This document shows positions 33,900-42,457 of a DNA stretch of 64,000 bases, piece by piece. The position numbers and the translations under genes were made by a program. Position 1 is the first letter of the stretch. Every line of letters starts with the position of its first letter. The notes beneath the pieces are model-generated. The model was not told where the DNA came from. It ran no database searches and saw nothing but the letters and a program-made list of their open reading frames with translations. This DNA is from Flavihumibacter sp. ZG627 (GTDB lineage Bacteria > Bacteroidota > Bacteroidia > Chitinophagales > Chitinophagaceae): the NCBI RefSeq assembly GCF_000814325.1, contig NZ_JPHF01000002.1:558001-622000 (forward strand), in the 5' to 3' direction.

Positions 33900-35036
33900 C
33901 TAATTTTTAATTTTCTGGTAAAGCTCTTCAATAGCCTTTGCGAAATGACCCCAGCCCAATTTTTTCTTTTCAGCTTCAACCCCTTCCTTGAAATAGGATT
34001 CACCAAGCCGGAGGAATTCATTAATTGCCTTTGCAATAGACTTTGGCTCTGCTTCCGTCACCAATCCTGCTTTGCCATGCGGAACATAATCCGGCAGGCT
34101 GCCAACATTGGTAACAACCATTGGCTTTTCGAAATGATACGCTAGTGGAGTTACTCCACTTTGTGTAGCATTCCTGTAGGGTTGCACAACAAGGTCTGCG
34201 GCACTAAAATAATATCTTACTTCTTCATTAGGAATAAAGCTGTTCCTTAAAATCACTCTATCCATCAATCCATATGAAGAAATAATATTCCGATAATAGG
34301 CAGGATCATCATAAAACTCACCAGCGATCAATAATCGCACATCGGGCCGATCTACCCATTGCATGGCCTCAAGAAGTATATCCAAACCTTTGTATTTCCG
34401 AATAAACCCAAAAAATAGAATGAGCGTAATTTCATTTGGAACATCCAGCCATTTTTTTGCAGTGCTCTTTGTGACTTTTTCACCGAAATTATCATAGAGG
34501 GGGTGATGTAATTGGATGGCAGGTTTTGTTGCGTTGAAGTTCTTCAGATCATTCAATACATTTTCACTCATTGTAACAAACGCGTCGCAGGAACCAATGA
34601 AATAACGCGTAAGTGTTTTGTCTCCAAACCTTTTTTCATGCGGAATAACATTATCGGTTATAGCAATGATCCGGCTATGTTTATTCTTCCTTGCAAGTTT
34701 CAGAACAGTGCCGAATGCTGGTGCCATTAAGGGAAGCCAGAAGCGTACGATAATAAGGTCTGGTTTAAGCTTATTCAGGTATCTGCCGGTTCTGACCCAA
34801 CTGATCGGATTCATAGAATGCAACATCCGGACTATCGTTAACCCGGGTGGTGCAGGTTCATCTGTATATTGTGATTTTCCGGGAAACAATAGGGATGGAT
34901 ACTGCACGCTGAAATTGACAATCCTAACCATATGGCCGGCAGATTGAAGTTCCTTTGCCAGTCGTTCATTGAAAGTGGTGATTCCGCCACCCCGGAAGGG
35001 ATGGGCCGGACCTAATATGACGATATTAAGTGGCAT
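33900..35036 (-). CDS. Glycosyltransferase family 4
   Basis: A 378-residue GT-B transferase. ILGPAHPFRGGGITTFNERL at the N-terminus is the acceptor-side glycine loop; LILFFGFIRKYKGLDILLEA is the classical donor-domain start, and YRNATQSGVTPLAYHFEKPM near residue 290 contains the sugar-nucleotide segment of Glycos_transf_1. No signal or membrane anchor. It lies between the GT2 gene (15 bp upstream) and gmhA (4 bp downstream) in one operon. Donor sugar unknown. Confidence 0.88.
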   Translation of the reverse strand: MPLNIVILGPAHPFRGGGITTFNERLAKELQSAGHMVRIVNFSVQYPSLLFPGKSQYTDEPAPPGLTIVRMLHSMNPISWVRTGRYLNKLKPDLIIVRFWLPLMAPAFGTVLKLARKNKHSRIIAITDNVIPHEKRFGDKTLTRYFIGSCDAFVTMSENVLNDLKNFNATKPAIQLHHPLYDNFGEKVTKSTAKKWLDVPNEITLILFFGFIRKYKGLDILLEAMQWVDRPDVRLLIAGEFYDDPAYYRNIISSYGLMDRVILRNSFIPNEEVRYYFSAADLVVQPYRNATQSGVTPLAYHFEKPMVVTNVGSLPDYVPHGKAGLVTEAEPKSIAKAINEFLRLGESYFKEGVEAEKKKLGWGHFAKAIEELYQKIKN

Positions 35037-35051
35037 GTTGATTGACGGGCA

Positions 35052-35999
35052 TCAGCCCAATCCCAGTTTTTCTTCAACAAGATAAAGATTCCTTCCTGAT
35101 GCATTCCGGGAGATAAGTTCTCCAAGAAAGCCTGCAAGGAAAAGTTGGGAACCGATGATCATAGCAGCCAGTGCAATAAAAAATGCAGGCCTGTTACTCA
35201 GGCTTACTTCGGGATTGATGATCTTGGCGATAACGAGATAGGCAAACGAAACCGCACCCAGTAAAAACGCGAAAGTTCCCCACATACCAAAAAAATGCAT
35301 TGGCCTTTTACCATATTTGCCAACAAAAGTTATAGAAGCCAGATCGAGAAATCCATTTACAAAACGATCGAGGCCAAATTTAGTAACGCCATATTTTCGT
35401 GCACGATGTTCAACCACTTTTTCACCAATGCGTCTGAATCCAGCCCACTTCGCAATAACGGGGATATACCGGTGCATTTCACCATATACTTCTATACTTT
35501 TAACTACTTTTTTCCGGTATGCCTTCAACCCACAATTAAAATCGTGAAGGTATATGCCTGAAACCTTCCGGGTTGCGGCATTAAAAAATTTCGAGGGGAC
35601 ATTTTTTGTGAGTGTATTATCATAGCGCTTCTTCTTCCATCCGCTAACCAGGTCGAATCCTTCCTCTAAAACCATCTGTCTTAGTCCCGGGATCTCATCG
35701 GGAGAATCCTGAAGATCTGCATCCATGGTAATTATCACATCACCCTGGGCAGCCCGGAACCCTTCATTAAGTGCCGCAGACTTCCCATAATTCCGCTGGA
35801 ATTTGATTCCTTTGATATGCATAGGATCCTTCTCCTGTAGTTCACGAATCACTTTCCAGGAATCATCTGTACTGCCATCATCAATCAGGATGATCTCATA
35901 ATTATACCTGTTATCCTGCATAACCCGTTGGATCCAGGCACATAGTTCAGGAAGCGATTCCTCTTCATTCAATAATGGTATGACGATTGAAAGATCCAT
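35052..35999 (-). CDS. Glycosyltransferase family 2 (ArnC/GtrB-like)
   Basis: A 315-residue inverting GT-A enzyme with two C-terminal transmembrane helices (GTFAFLLGAVSFAYLVIAKI and FFIALAAMIIGSQLFLAGFL). The catalytic domain has LSIVIPLLNEEESLPELCAW, IILIDDGSTDDSW and the DXD-like ITMDADLQDSPDEIP. Such enzymes transfer a sugar from a nucleotide donor to undecaprenyl phosphate for LPS modification. The order GT2 - DUF4199 - dihydroorotase-like is, to my knowledge, a recurring Bacteroidota arrangement. Confidence 0.92.
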   Translation of the reverse strand: MDLSIVIPLLNEEESLPELCAWIQRVMQDNRYNYEIILIDDGSTDDSWKVIRELQEKDPMHIKGIKFQRNYGKSAALNEGFRAAQGDVIITMDADLQDSPDEIPGLRQMVLEEGFDLVSGWKKKRYDNTLTKNVPSKFFNAATRKVSGIYLHDFNCGLKAYRKKVVKSIEVYGEMHRYIPVIAKWAGFRRIGEKVVEHRARKYGVTKFGLDRFVNGFLDLASITFVGKYGKRPMHFFGMWGTFAFLLGAVSFAYLVIAKIINPEVSLSNRPAFFIALAAMIIGSQLFLAGFLGELISRNASGRNLYLVEEKLGLG

Positions 36000-36013
36000 T
36001 CGGGCTGCTTGAT

Positions 36014-36529
36014 TTACCTTTTGAATTGTTTGATAATGGTACCAATAATTACGGATTTAATGAAATCCAATATCAATGCCTGTCCGATTCCGATCATACG
36101 CTGACCAAAGCCGAGCGCTTCTTTGGCATATTCACCCATCTTGATCGTTTCCTCGATCTTATCCTCCGGAGCACCTTCTGCACGAAGTTTTGCTACATCC
36201 TGCTGGTTTAATGTATCTACCAGTCTTGGATATGCGGATGGATCTGTTATATCAAAAAGAAGGTAATTCGCAAAAAAATAAAATGCTTCAAAAACAATAT
36301 AACTCAGGAACGAAAACCTTATGATATGCTTCATTTCCAATTGCCAGCCCTGCCTTTGCTGCATCCACCATGCAGAAGCTAACACGATTAAGAAAATGGC
36401 CGGCAAAAATGCATATAGTTTATGAAAAGCTGCAAGTGAATTAATTCCCATTTGCCAGGATATAAATAAACTGGCTGCAAACAGTATTCCGGCAAGGGCA
36501 CCTGTCAATAATGCAAACTTATTAATCAT
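36014..36529 (-). CDS. DUF4199 membrane protein
   Basis: A 171-residue membrane protein of the DUF4199 family, with helices at about residues 5-25, 37-55, 68-92 and 140-165. The middle soluble loop includes the DPSAYPRLVDTLNQQ region. It has no known function. Its first codon overlaps the stop of the dihydroorotase-like gene (4 bp), and the GT2 gene follows 14 bp later, so the three are one transcript. Confidence 0.8.
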   Translation of the reverse strand: MINKFALLTGALAGILFAASLFISWQMGINSLAAFHKLYAFLPAIFLIVLASAWWMQQRQGWQLEMKHIIRFSFLSYIVFEAFYFFANYLLFDITDPSAYPRLVDTLNQQDVAKLRAEGAPEDKIEETIKMGEYAKEALGFGQRMIGIGQALILDFIKSVIIGTIIKQFKR

Positions 36530-37797
36530 CTGGAATGGGTAAAACTGGTTTTGATGCCCGAAACAACACCTATGATCTTACCCCTGAGTTCCTGACCAAT
36601 AAAAGGTGAATTATGGCATTTTGACTGAATCATGGCCTTATCGAATTTGATTGATTCATCAGGATTGTAAATGGTAATTTCTGCCGCCGAGCCTTCTTCT
36701 ATGATCGCATCGGCAATTCCAAAGATGCGCCTCGCATTAATGGAGAATAAATAGGCCAGCTGTTCAGATGATAAGTCCGGAAGCACAGAATGCACTGCTG
36801 AAAAAGCCGATTCGAGACCAATCATTCCAAACTTCGCATACTCGAACTCCAGCACCTTAGCATCATAATCATGCGGCTGGTGATGTGTCGCAATACAATC
36901 AACCCATCCATTCAAAACCGCTTCCCTTAAAGCAAGCATATCATTACGACTTCGCAGAGGTGGATTTACTTTAAGGTTTGTATCGTAATTCAACAGGTCT
37001 TCATCACAGAAAAAAAGATGATATGGGGTTACGGAGCAACTTACTTTAAGTCCGCCTTCCTTTGCCCTTCTAACATACTCTATCGATTTGGGTGAACTGA
37101 TTCCTGTAAAATGAATATGACTGTCGGCATAACGGGCCAGTTTTATATCTCTCGCCACAACCAGTTCTTCAGCCATCATGGGTTTACCAGGTAATCCAAG
37201 GCGGGTTGAAATGATCCCTTCATGAATCAATCCATGAGGAGCAAGGCTGGTATCATCAGGCACCTGAATGATCACTCCGTCAAATGCCTTTACATACTGC
37301 AATGCTTTAACCAGGAGTCCTGCTGATTGAACTGGTCTTATGCCATCGCTAAAAGCTATAGCTCCACTGGCACGCATATCATACATCTCAGCAAGCTCTT
37401 TGCCTTCAGTATTCCGGGTTACCGCGCCAATTGGAAGAATACTAACAGGAAGGTGCGTGGATTTTGCAGCTATGTACTCAACTGTAGATTTGGTATCGAT
37501 GGCAGGCTTCGTATTAGGAATCACAAACACGGTCGTAAAACCACCGGCAGCAGCTGCTGCTGCCCCCGATTCAAGTGTTTCTTTATGCTCAGTCCCTGGA
37601 TCGTTAAAATGGGAGAACGGATCAACCCAGCCTGGTGACACTACAGCACCCTCAACGTTAATGGTGCGAACATCTGCCATTTCAATAGCGTCATCAATCC
37701 GGAGGAGCTTGCCGTCGGCAATCAGAATATCTTTCGTGGAACCATGAAAAGCGGAGCGGGGATCGTTGATAACAACCTGTTGTAATAATACTTTCAT
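36526..37797 (-). CDS. Dihydroorotase-like amidohydrolase with altered metal site
   Basis: A 423-residue protein with the class I dihydroorotase fold: VSPGWVDPFSHFNDPGTEHK, VIPNTKPAIDTKST, SCSVTPYHLFFCDEDLL, KVNPPLRSRNDML and GLESAFSAVHSVLP. Yet the key metal motif D-x-H-x-H-x-R-x-P-G reads D-P-F-S-H-F-N-D-P-G, with the first histidine and the arginine lost, and the T-D-H-A-P-H motif carrying the catalytic aspartate reads THHQPH. So it may be a non-catalytic or re-purposed paralogue; Bacteroidota are known to carry such a second pyrC-like gene. The start is ATG at 37797. Promoter-like TAATTTTG on the minus strand at 37820-37813. Confidence 0.82.
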   Translation of the reverse strand: MKVLLQQVVINDPRSAFHGSTKDILIADGKLLRIDDAIEMADVRTINVEGAVVSPGWVDPFSHFNDPGTEHKETLESGAAAAAAGGFTTVFVIPNTKPAIDTKSTVEYIAAKSTHLPVSILPIGAVTRNTEGKELAEMYDMRASGAIAFSDGIRPVQSAGLLVKALQYVKAFDGVIIQVPDDTSLAPHGLIHEGIISTRLGLPGKPMMAEELVVARDIKLARYADSHIHFTGISSPKSIEYVRRAKEGGLKVSCSVTPYHLFFCDEDLLNYDTNLKVNPPLRSRNDMLALREAVLNGWVDCIATHHQPHDYDAKVLEFEYAKFGMIGLESAFSAVHSVLPDLSSEQLAYLFSINARRIFGIADAIIEEGSAAEITIYNPDESIKFDKAMIQSKCHNSPFIGQELRGKIIGVVSGIKTSFTHSR

Positions 37798-37812
37798 CAG
37801 TGTAACGTTGGG

Positions 37813-37820
37813 CAAAATTA
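37813..37820 (-). promoter_or_regulatory. Candidate -7 box of the dihydroorotase-like operon
   Basis: TAATTTTG on the minus strand, 15 bases before the ATG at 37797. A CAAA (TTTG on the minus strand) at 37847-37850 is 26 bases upstream, a little far for a -33 element. Confidence 0.4.
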
Positions 37821-37836
37821 ACACTGTTATTTGATT

Positions 37837-37866
37837 TTTGTGAAATCAAATTTTGATGTACTTTTG
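37837..37866 (+). promoter_or_regulatory. Promoter of tRNA-Pro
   Basis: TTTG at 37837-37840 and TACTTTTG at 37859-37866 with an 18-base spacer match the Bacteroidota consensus. The mature tRNA starts 47 bases further on. It lies back-to-back with the opposite -7 box at 37813-37820. Confidence 0.65.
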
Positions 37867-37913
37867 CCACCCGCAATTAGTAAAAAAATCATGTTCTTCT
37901 GATGGCGGATTTT

Positions 37914-37990
37914 CGGGACGTAGCGCAGCCCGGTAGCGCGTTTGCATGGGGTGCAAGAGGTCGCTGGTTCGAATCCAGTCGTCCCGACCA
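37914..37990 (+). tRNA. tRNA-Pro (anticodon GGG)
   Basis: A 77-base cloverleaf with encoded CCA. Acceptor stem CGGGACG pairs with CGTCCCG; D stem GCGC/GCGC; anticodon stem TTTGC/GCAAG around loop ATGGGGT, giving anticodon GGG; T-arm GCTGG-TTCGAAT-CCAGT. It reads CCC and CCU codons. A strong terminator hairpin follows directly. Confidence 0.96.
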
Positions 37991-37991
37991 G

Positions 37992-38025
37992 GCCCATTGT
38001 AGCACTAGTTACAATGGGCTTTTTA
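37992..38025 (+). terminator. Terminator of tRNA-Pro
   Basis: Perfect 10-bp stem GCCCATTGTA / TACAATGGGC (37992-38001 with 38010-38019), loop of eight, then TTTTT. The tail touches the stop codon of the convergent SGNH hydrolase gene, so it may serve both strands. Confidence 0.9.
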
Positions 38026-38622
38026 TTTGATATACCTTTCGATTACTATTTTTGCCCATCGGGCATAATCTTTTACGGAGGGATGAAGTCCATCGTTTGC
38101 AAGTAAACTATGATCAGTGGAAGCTTCCCTCGTTCCCGCTGTGATATCAGCATAGTGTACTTTCATCAACCTCGATTTTTCCCGATTTATTCGGTTAAAT
38201 ACATCAATCTCTTTGCTGATTGCATCACGGTTTCGACCAGCGGCAAAAGGCGTTACGCCCCAATCAGGTATTGACAACACCACAACATTACCTGGGTGAT
38301 TGCCGGCAAAACGGATCGCCTGGTCAAGCAGGTTCAGAAACTCAACTTCATAATTATCGGCTGTTCGTCCCCGGTATTGATTATTCACCCCTATTAACAG
38401 CGTTACAAGGTCATAACCAGGCAGTAGCCTTGTATTATTTATTCCCTGTTGAAGCTCATCTGTAGTCCAGCCAGTTTTGGCGACAATTTCCGGTGCTGAA
38501 AAACACTCCCCCTCTGCCCTTAACAATTGAACAAGCTGATAAGGAAAGCTTTCAAAAATGGAAACCTGTTCACCAATTGTATAGGAATCGCCAAGGGCCA
38601 GATAGTTTGCAACTAATGTCAT
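38023..38622 (-). CDS. SGNH/GDSL hydrolase
   Basis: A 199-residue esterase/lipase-fold protein. Block I is YLALGDSYTIGEQV with the nucleophilic serine, block III is LLIGVNNQYRGR (glycine and asparagine of the oxyanion hole), and block V is NDGLHPSVKDYARWA with the catalytic aspartate and histidine. There is no clear signal peptide, so action in the cytosol is likely. Substrates of this family are esters of sugars, lipids or thioesters, not predictable here. It is separated by 55 bp from the SDR gene upstream on the same strand. Confidence 0.88.
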   Translation of the reverse strand: MTLVANYLALGDSYTIGEQVSIFESFPYQLVQLLRAEGECFSAPEIVAKTGWTTDELQQGINNTRLLPGYDLVTLLIGVNNQYRGRTADNYEVEFLNLLDQAIRFAGNHPGNVVVLSIPDWGVTPFAAGRNRDAISKEIDVFNRINREKSRLMKVHYADITAGTREASTDHSLLANDGLHPSVKDYARWAKIVIERYIK

Positions 38623-38677
38623 GAAAACAAAATAACTAAATCATGTCGATGATTAGCGCATTAATTGCAGAATTGTG

Positions 38678-39427
38678 CTAAGGTGCGAGGTACCCGCCAT
38701 CAACATTATAATAGGAGCCGGTCACAAATGAAGCTTTATCTGAACTTAACCACAACACCAGTTCCGCAACTTCATGGGATTCTCCTAGCCGTCCAATCGG
38801 ATGCATACCTATCAAACCCTTAAGAGTTGCTTCATCGAGACTGCTGAGTAAAGGGGTTTTGATATAGCCCGGACCCACAGAGTTTATCCTGATTTTCTTA
38901 TCAGCATATTCTAGTGCGGCTGCTTTAGTTAATCCTACCACACCATGTTTGGCTGCTACATAAGCAGGGGAGTTCCTGGTACCTGCCATGCCTAATATGG
39001 ATGCTATATTCACAATGGCACCCCCGCCACTCTTTAACATAGCAGGGATCTGATATCGAAGGCCGTAAAACACACCACTTAAATTAATATCAATAACCTT
39101 TTGCCAACCATCAATTGGATATTCACCGGTGGGTGAAATTGGCCCGCCTATACCAGCATTATTACAAGCAATATGCAGCGCGCCAAATTTCTCAACTGCC
39201 TTTTCCACTAATATCCGGTTATCATCAGGGCTGGAGCTGTCTGCCTTAATGAAAATAGCATCACCTCCTTTATCTGTTATTGTTGCAACGGTTGATTCAC
39301 CGTGGTCCACGTTAATATCAGATACAACTAATTTTGCTCCTTCAGAAGCATAGAGTAAGGCGATATCATGGCCAATACCTGAGCCGGCACCAGTGACTAT
39401 TGCCACTTTATTTTGTAAGATTCCCAT
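38678..39427 (-). CDS. Short-chain dehydrogenase/reductase
   Basis: A 249-residue classical SDR. VTGAGSGIGHDIALLY is the nucleotide-binding glycine loop, CNNAGIGGPISPTGEY holds the NNAG motif, the catalytic serine is near NIASILGMAGT, and YVAAKHGVVGLTKAAA gives the Y-x-x-x-K pair. DINVDHGE after the second strand suggests NAD(H) preference. The C-terminal FVTGSYYNVDGGYLAP is typical for glucose-1-dehydrogenase or 3-oxoacyl-ACP reductase-like members. The substrate is unknown. Confidence 0.92.
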   Translation of the reverse strand: MGILQNKVAIVTGAGSGIGHDIALLYASEGAKLVVSDINVDHGESTVATITDKGGDAIFIKADSSSPDDNRILVEKAVEKFGALHIACNNAGIGGPISPTGEYPIDGWQKVIDINLSGVFYGLRYQIPAMLKSGGGAIVNIASILGMAGTRNSPAYVAAKHGVVGLTKAAALEYADKKIRINSVGPGYIKTPLLSSLDEATLKGLIGMHPIGRLGESHEVAELVLWLSSDKASFVTGSYYNVDGGYLAP

Positions 39428-39512
39428 GGCTGAAATATTTTATCCAAGATATTAAAAAAGCTATCGGCAGATATTGACCCTGGTCAATTAATGGGAAGTT
39501 TAAAATCATCTT

Positions 39513-40826
39513 TCAGGAGTTCACCCAGGCATCCCTATCATCGGGACTGAATTTCCATGGAGCAAAATTATTTTCCACGTTACTAAACATAGCATTCCAT
39601 TCCTGTGGCGCATTGCTCCCTTCCATTACAAGGGATCTGCGCAGTTCAAGTATAATCTCAAGGGGACTGATGCTCACCGGACAGGCTTCCACACAGGCAT
39701 TGCAGGTAGTGCAGGCTCTAAGTTCCTCTGTTGAAATATAATTATGGAGGAGTGTTTTACCATCCGGTTGAAAGCTGCCGTTAGCCCTGATATTATTGCC
39801 AACCTCAACCAGGCGGTCGCGGGTATCCATCATGATCTTTCTGGGTGAAAGTAGTTTTCCGGTAATATTAGCGGGACAGGCATCTGAGCATCGTCCGCAT
39901 TCCGTGCAACTATAAGCATCAAGCAGGTTTCGCCAACTAAGATCCTGTACATCTTTAGCTCCGAATGATGGATCTCCCACGCTTTCTGCAGGTACCATTT
40001 CAGGTTCCATTGCATACAAAACCTCGTTCTGGATAGCAGGCATATTCTTCATTTTGCCCTGTGGTTCCAACCGGGCATAATAGGCATTAGGAAAGGCCAG
40101 TAATATATGCAGGTGTTTTGACCAGGGCAGATAATTCAGGAAGGCAAAGATCCCGATAATATGCAACCACCAGGCACCTCTCTCCAGCGCCATAAGGCTG
40201 CTGTCTGACATGCCCGCAATCAATGGCTTCAACATTCCAGATACAACAAAATCACCCGTAAGATGGTCAGCAAAATGTCCCACATTACGTTCCTGCAAAG
40301 TTGTATCGGCGGCATTCATGATAAGGAATAAGCTCATCAGAATGATCTCCGTGATAAGGATATAATTGGCATCGCTGCGTGGCCAGCCCTCAAGATCCCG
40401 GCTAATGAACCTTCTGATCTTAAGTATATTTCTTCGGATAAGAAAAACTACACAAACAATGAGCACACCCAATGCCAGAATTTCAAAACTATTAATAAGC
40501 CAATTATAGAGTCGGCCCAGCAAAGGCGCAAATAATCTATGTGTACCGAAAATACCATCCAGTACGATCTCAAGAACCTCCAGGTTGATAATTATAAAGC
40601 CTGCATAAATTATAAAATGCATAATGGCAACCAAGGGATTCTTAAACATCTTTTTTTGTCCGAAGGCGAGCAAAATCAGGTTTTTCCATCTTGCCCCGGG
40701 GTTATCATTATATGGTTCATCCTTGCCCAACAGGATGTTTCTTCTGATCTCCTTTACTTTAAATGAAAAAAAAATGATAGCAGCCGCAGCCAACAATACG
40801 AAGGCGATTTGTTGCAGGTATTGCAT
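39513..40826 (-). CDS. Membrane-bound 4Fe-4S protein (HdrD/heterodisulfide reductase-like)
   Basis: A 437-residue protein with an N-terminal membrane part (five or six helices, residues about 5-265, with histidines that may bind haem as in NarI/DsrM-type subunits) and a C-terminal dicluster ferredoxin domain: CTECGRCSDACPA and CTTCNACVEACPV, each with four cysteines. By family it passes electrons between a membrane quinone pool and a soluble partner, often a CCG-domain Fe-S oxidoreductase encoded directly downstream. Here the next gene on this strand is the SDR, and no CCG protein follows. Signal for a lipid-beta-oxidation or succinate-type electron transfer cannot be shown. Confidence 0.87.
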   Translation of the reverse strand: MQYLQQIAFVLLAAAAIIFFSFKVKEIRRNILLGKDEPYNDNPGARWKNLILLAFGQKKMFKNPLVAIMHFIIYAGFIIINLEVLEIVLDGIFGTHRLFAPLLGRLYNWLINSFEILALGVLIVCVVFLIRRNILKIRRFISRDLEGWPRSDANYILITEIILMSLFLIMNAADTTLQERNVGHFADHLTGDFVVSGMLKPLIAGMSDSSLMALERGAWWLHIIGIFAFLNYLPWSKHLHILLAFPNAYYARLEPQGKMKNMPAIQNEVLYAMEPEMVPAESVGDPSFGAKDVQDLSWRNLLDAYSCTECGRCSDACPANITGKLLSPRKIMMDTRDRLVEVGNNIRANGSFQPDGKTLLHNYISTEELRACTTCNACVEACPVSISPLEIILELRRSLVMEGSNAPQEWNAMFSNVENNFAPWKFSPDDRDAWVNS

Positions 40827-40909
40827 TGAGTATGGTATTGTGTGGCTAAATTAAGCGTTTTAGTATTGGCTCGATGTTTTGTTGTAATTTTTCGCCCTCA
40901 ATCTGATCC

Positions 40910-41413
40910 ATGAGTAACGAACGTAAATATATACTGGATGCCCCATCTGCTGCCAGAAAGATGGAAAGGATGGCATATGAAATGGCGGAAGAACTCAGCC
41001 AGGAAAACGATCCCGTTATACTTGCCGGCATTAAAGATAATGGCGTGGTAATGGCCCGCATCCTTGCAGATAAATTAAAAGAGATCGCAGGAATCAGTAC
41101 CGAAATAATTGAAATAAGCCTCGACAAGAGACATCCCCTTGAAATTACCTTAAGCAGCCGGTTAGATTTTACCGACCGGGTGATTGTTCTGGTGGATGAT
41201 GTGACCAATAGTGGCAAAACATTGCTATATGCCCTTAAACCATTCCTTGAAGGGCATCCCCGAAAAATACAGATCCTGGCACTGGTGGAAAGGACTCATA
41301 AGGCTTTCCCGGTAAAAGCTGACTATGTCGGAATCAGTATCGCCACAACTTTACAGGAACATATATATGTAGAAGTGGATGGACAAACAATAACTGGTGC
41401 CTACATGGATTAA
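40910..41413 (+). CDS. PyrR-like phosphoribosyltransferase
   Basis: A 167-residue type I phosphoribosyltransferase. The PRPP-binding motif VIVLVDDVTNSGKTLLYAL is near residue 92, and the start ILDAPSAARKMERMAYEMAE resembles PyrR. In Bacteroidota such proteins are annotated as PyrR-type bifunctional regulators or uracil phosphoribosyltransferases; without a visible pyr attenuator target here I cannot say which. It starts divergently from the Fe-S gene (83 bp gap). Its last 4 bp overlap the end of the DUF2279 gene. Confidence 0.85.
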   Translation: MSNERKYILDAPSAARKMERMAYEMAEELSQENDPVILAGIKDNGVVMARILADKLKEIAGISTEIIEISLDKRHPLEITLSSRLDFTDRVIVLVDDVTNSGKTLLYALKPFLEGHPRKIQILALVERTHKAFPVKADYVGISIATTLQEHIYVEVDGQTITGAYMD

Positions 41414-42357
41414 TGATGTATTGCATGCAGACGCAATTGCCGCCGTGTATTCAATTCAATAGCCGGCGCGGGTATCTTGATAGCATTAATTGTAAAGAAT
41501 ATTGTCCTTAGGAATTTGCTTCGGGTAACTATCCTCGTTAAATCAACATCTGCCGATAAATAAACACGTTTTGTACGATCAGTAGAATTATAATTTTTTA
41601 ATTCTCCGTTTTCATCGGTAAAGGTATTATCCATTCCCCCTACCATGAGGTCACTGCTATACCCCACTGCAAGGTTTAGCCAACGCGGAATATTGGTTTC
41701 AGGCATAAAACTCCTGAGGTTGATACTTGCCCAGTAGGTCTGCCCGTTATAATCTTTCAGGATTCTTTCGATAGATCCTCTGCCAAAAAGTTCATTCCGC
41801 CTGCTTACCAGTTCGCCGGGATAATCCTGTGGAAAATATCCCATTTTGACCTGTATACGCTGTTCGCCCCAGGATAATTGTTGGGCAACATAAGCACCTG
41901 ATCCAACGACATTGGAAGCCATATCCCACCAGCTGAACCCCCATTTATCAGAATAGGCGTCCTGTAATTCAATAATACTCTGGAAAGCGACCGCACTGGC
42001 CCCTCCCAGCCATGTAGCATTTGATGGTTTGATGCCAGCCCATTGCCAGGTTGTTCCTGATGCCCTCGCCAGTTGATAGGCAGTCCACACATGCCCCAAC
42101 TTATCCATCTGGTTCCATTCTTTACCATCATCGAAAAGGTGAAAGCCCCGTTTTTCATACCCATCATACCAGGCTTTATCAAGAGCAAAATAAGTACCCG
42201 TCCACATGGCGGCATGCCCACCTGCAACCAGCCATTTCCTTTTATTGGAAAGGGTGGGAGACAAAGAAGCAGAATCCTGTGCATATATACTGCCGCAAAA
42301 GTTTTGCAGTATAAATAATAGCAAACAGTATACTATGATATTTTGGGGAAGCCGCAC
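41410..42357 (-). CDS. DUF2279 exported/outer-membrane-associated protein
   Basis: A protein of about 315 residues in the DUF2279 (YfiM-like) family. The conserved core is GHAAMWTGTYFALDKAWYDG, MDKLGHVWTAYQLARASG and LQDAYSDKWGFSWWDMASNV. The start is unclear: GTG at 42357 gives a proper signal peptide (IIVYCLLLFILQNFCGSIYA), while an in-frame TTG at 42402 would add 15 residues. The end consists of beta-strand-like segments (SINLRSFMP, YLSADVDLTRIV), compatible with outer-membrane location. Function unknown; divergent from the phosphoglucomutase gene. Confidence 0.75.
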   Translation of the reverse strand: MRLPQNIIVYCLLLFILQNFCGSIYAQDSASLSPTLSNKRKWLVAGGHAAMWTGTYFALDKAWYDGYEKRGFHLFDDGKEWNQMDKLGHVWTAYQLARASGTTWQWAGIKPSNATWLGGASAVAFQSIIELQDAYSDKWGFSWWDMASNVVGSGAYVAQQLSWGEQRIQVKMGYFPQDYPGELVSRRNELFGRGSIERILKDYNGQTYWASINLRSFMPETNIPRWLNLAVGYSSDLMVGGMDNTFTDENGELKNYNSTDRTKRVYLSADVDLTRIVTRSKFLRTIFFTINAIKIPAPAIELNTRRQLRLHAIHH

Positions 42358-42457
42358 GAAATTTTTAGTTTCAATTGATAAAAGTACGTTCAGAAAGAAC
42401 AATCAGTTTTGAAAACTGAAAATGTATACCTTCAACGCCTATTTTAAAGCAGTTATT

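Noticed and set aside
33896-34036. Extended gmhA frame into the upstream GT4 gene
   Set aside because: The extra 47 residues overlap the GT4 coding end in another frame and are not part of GmhA.
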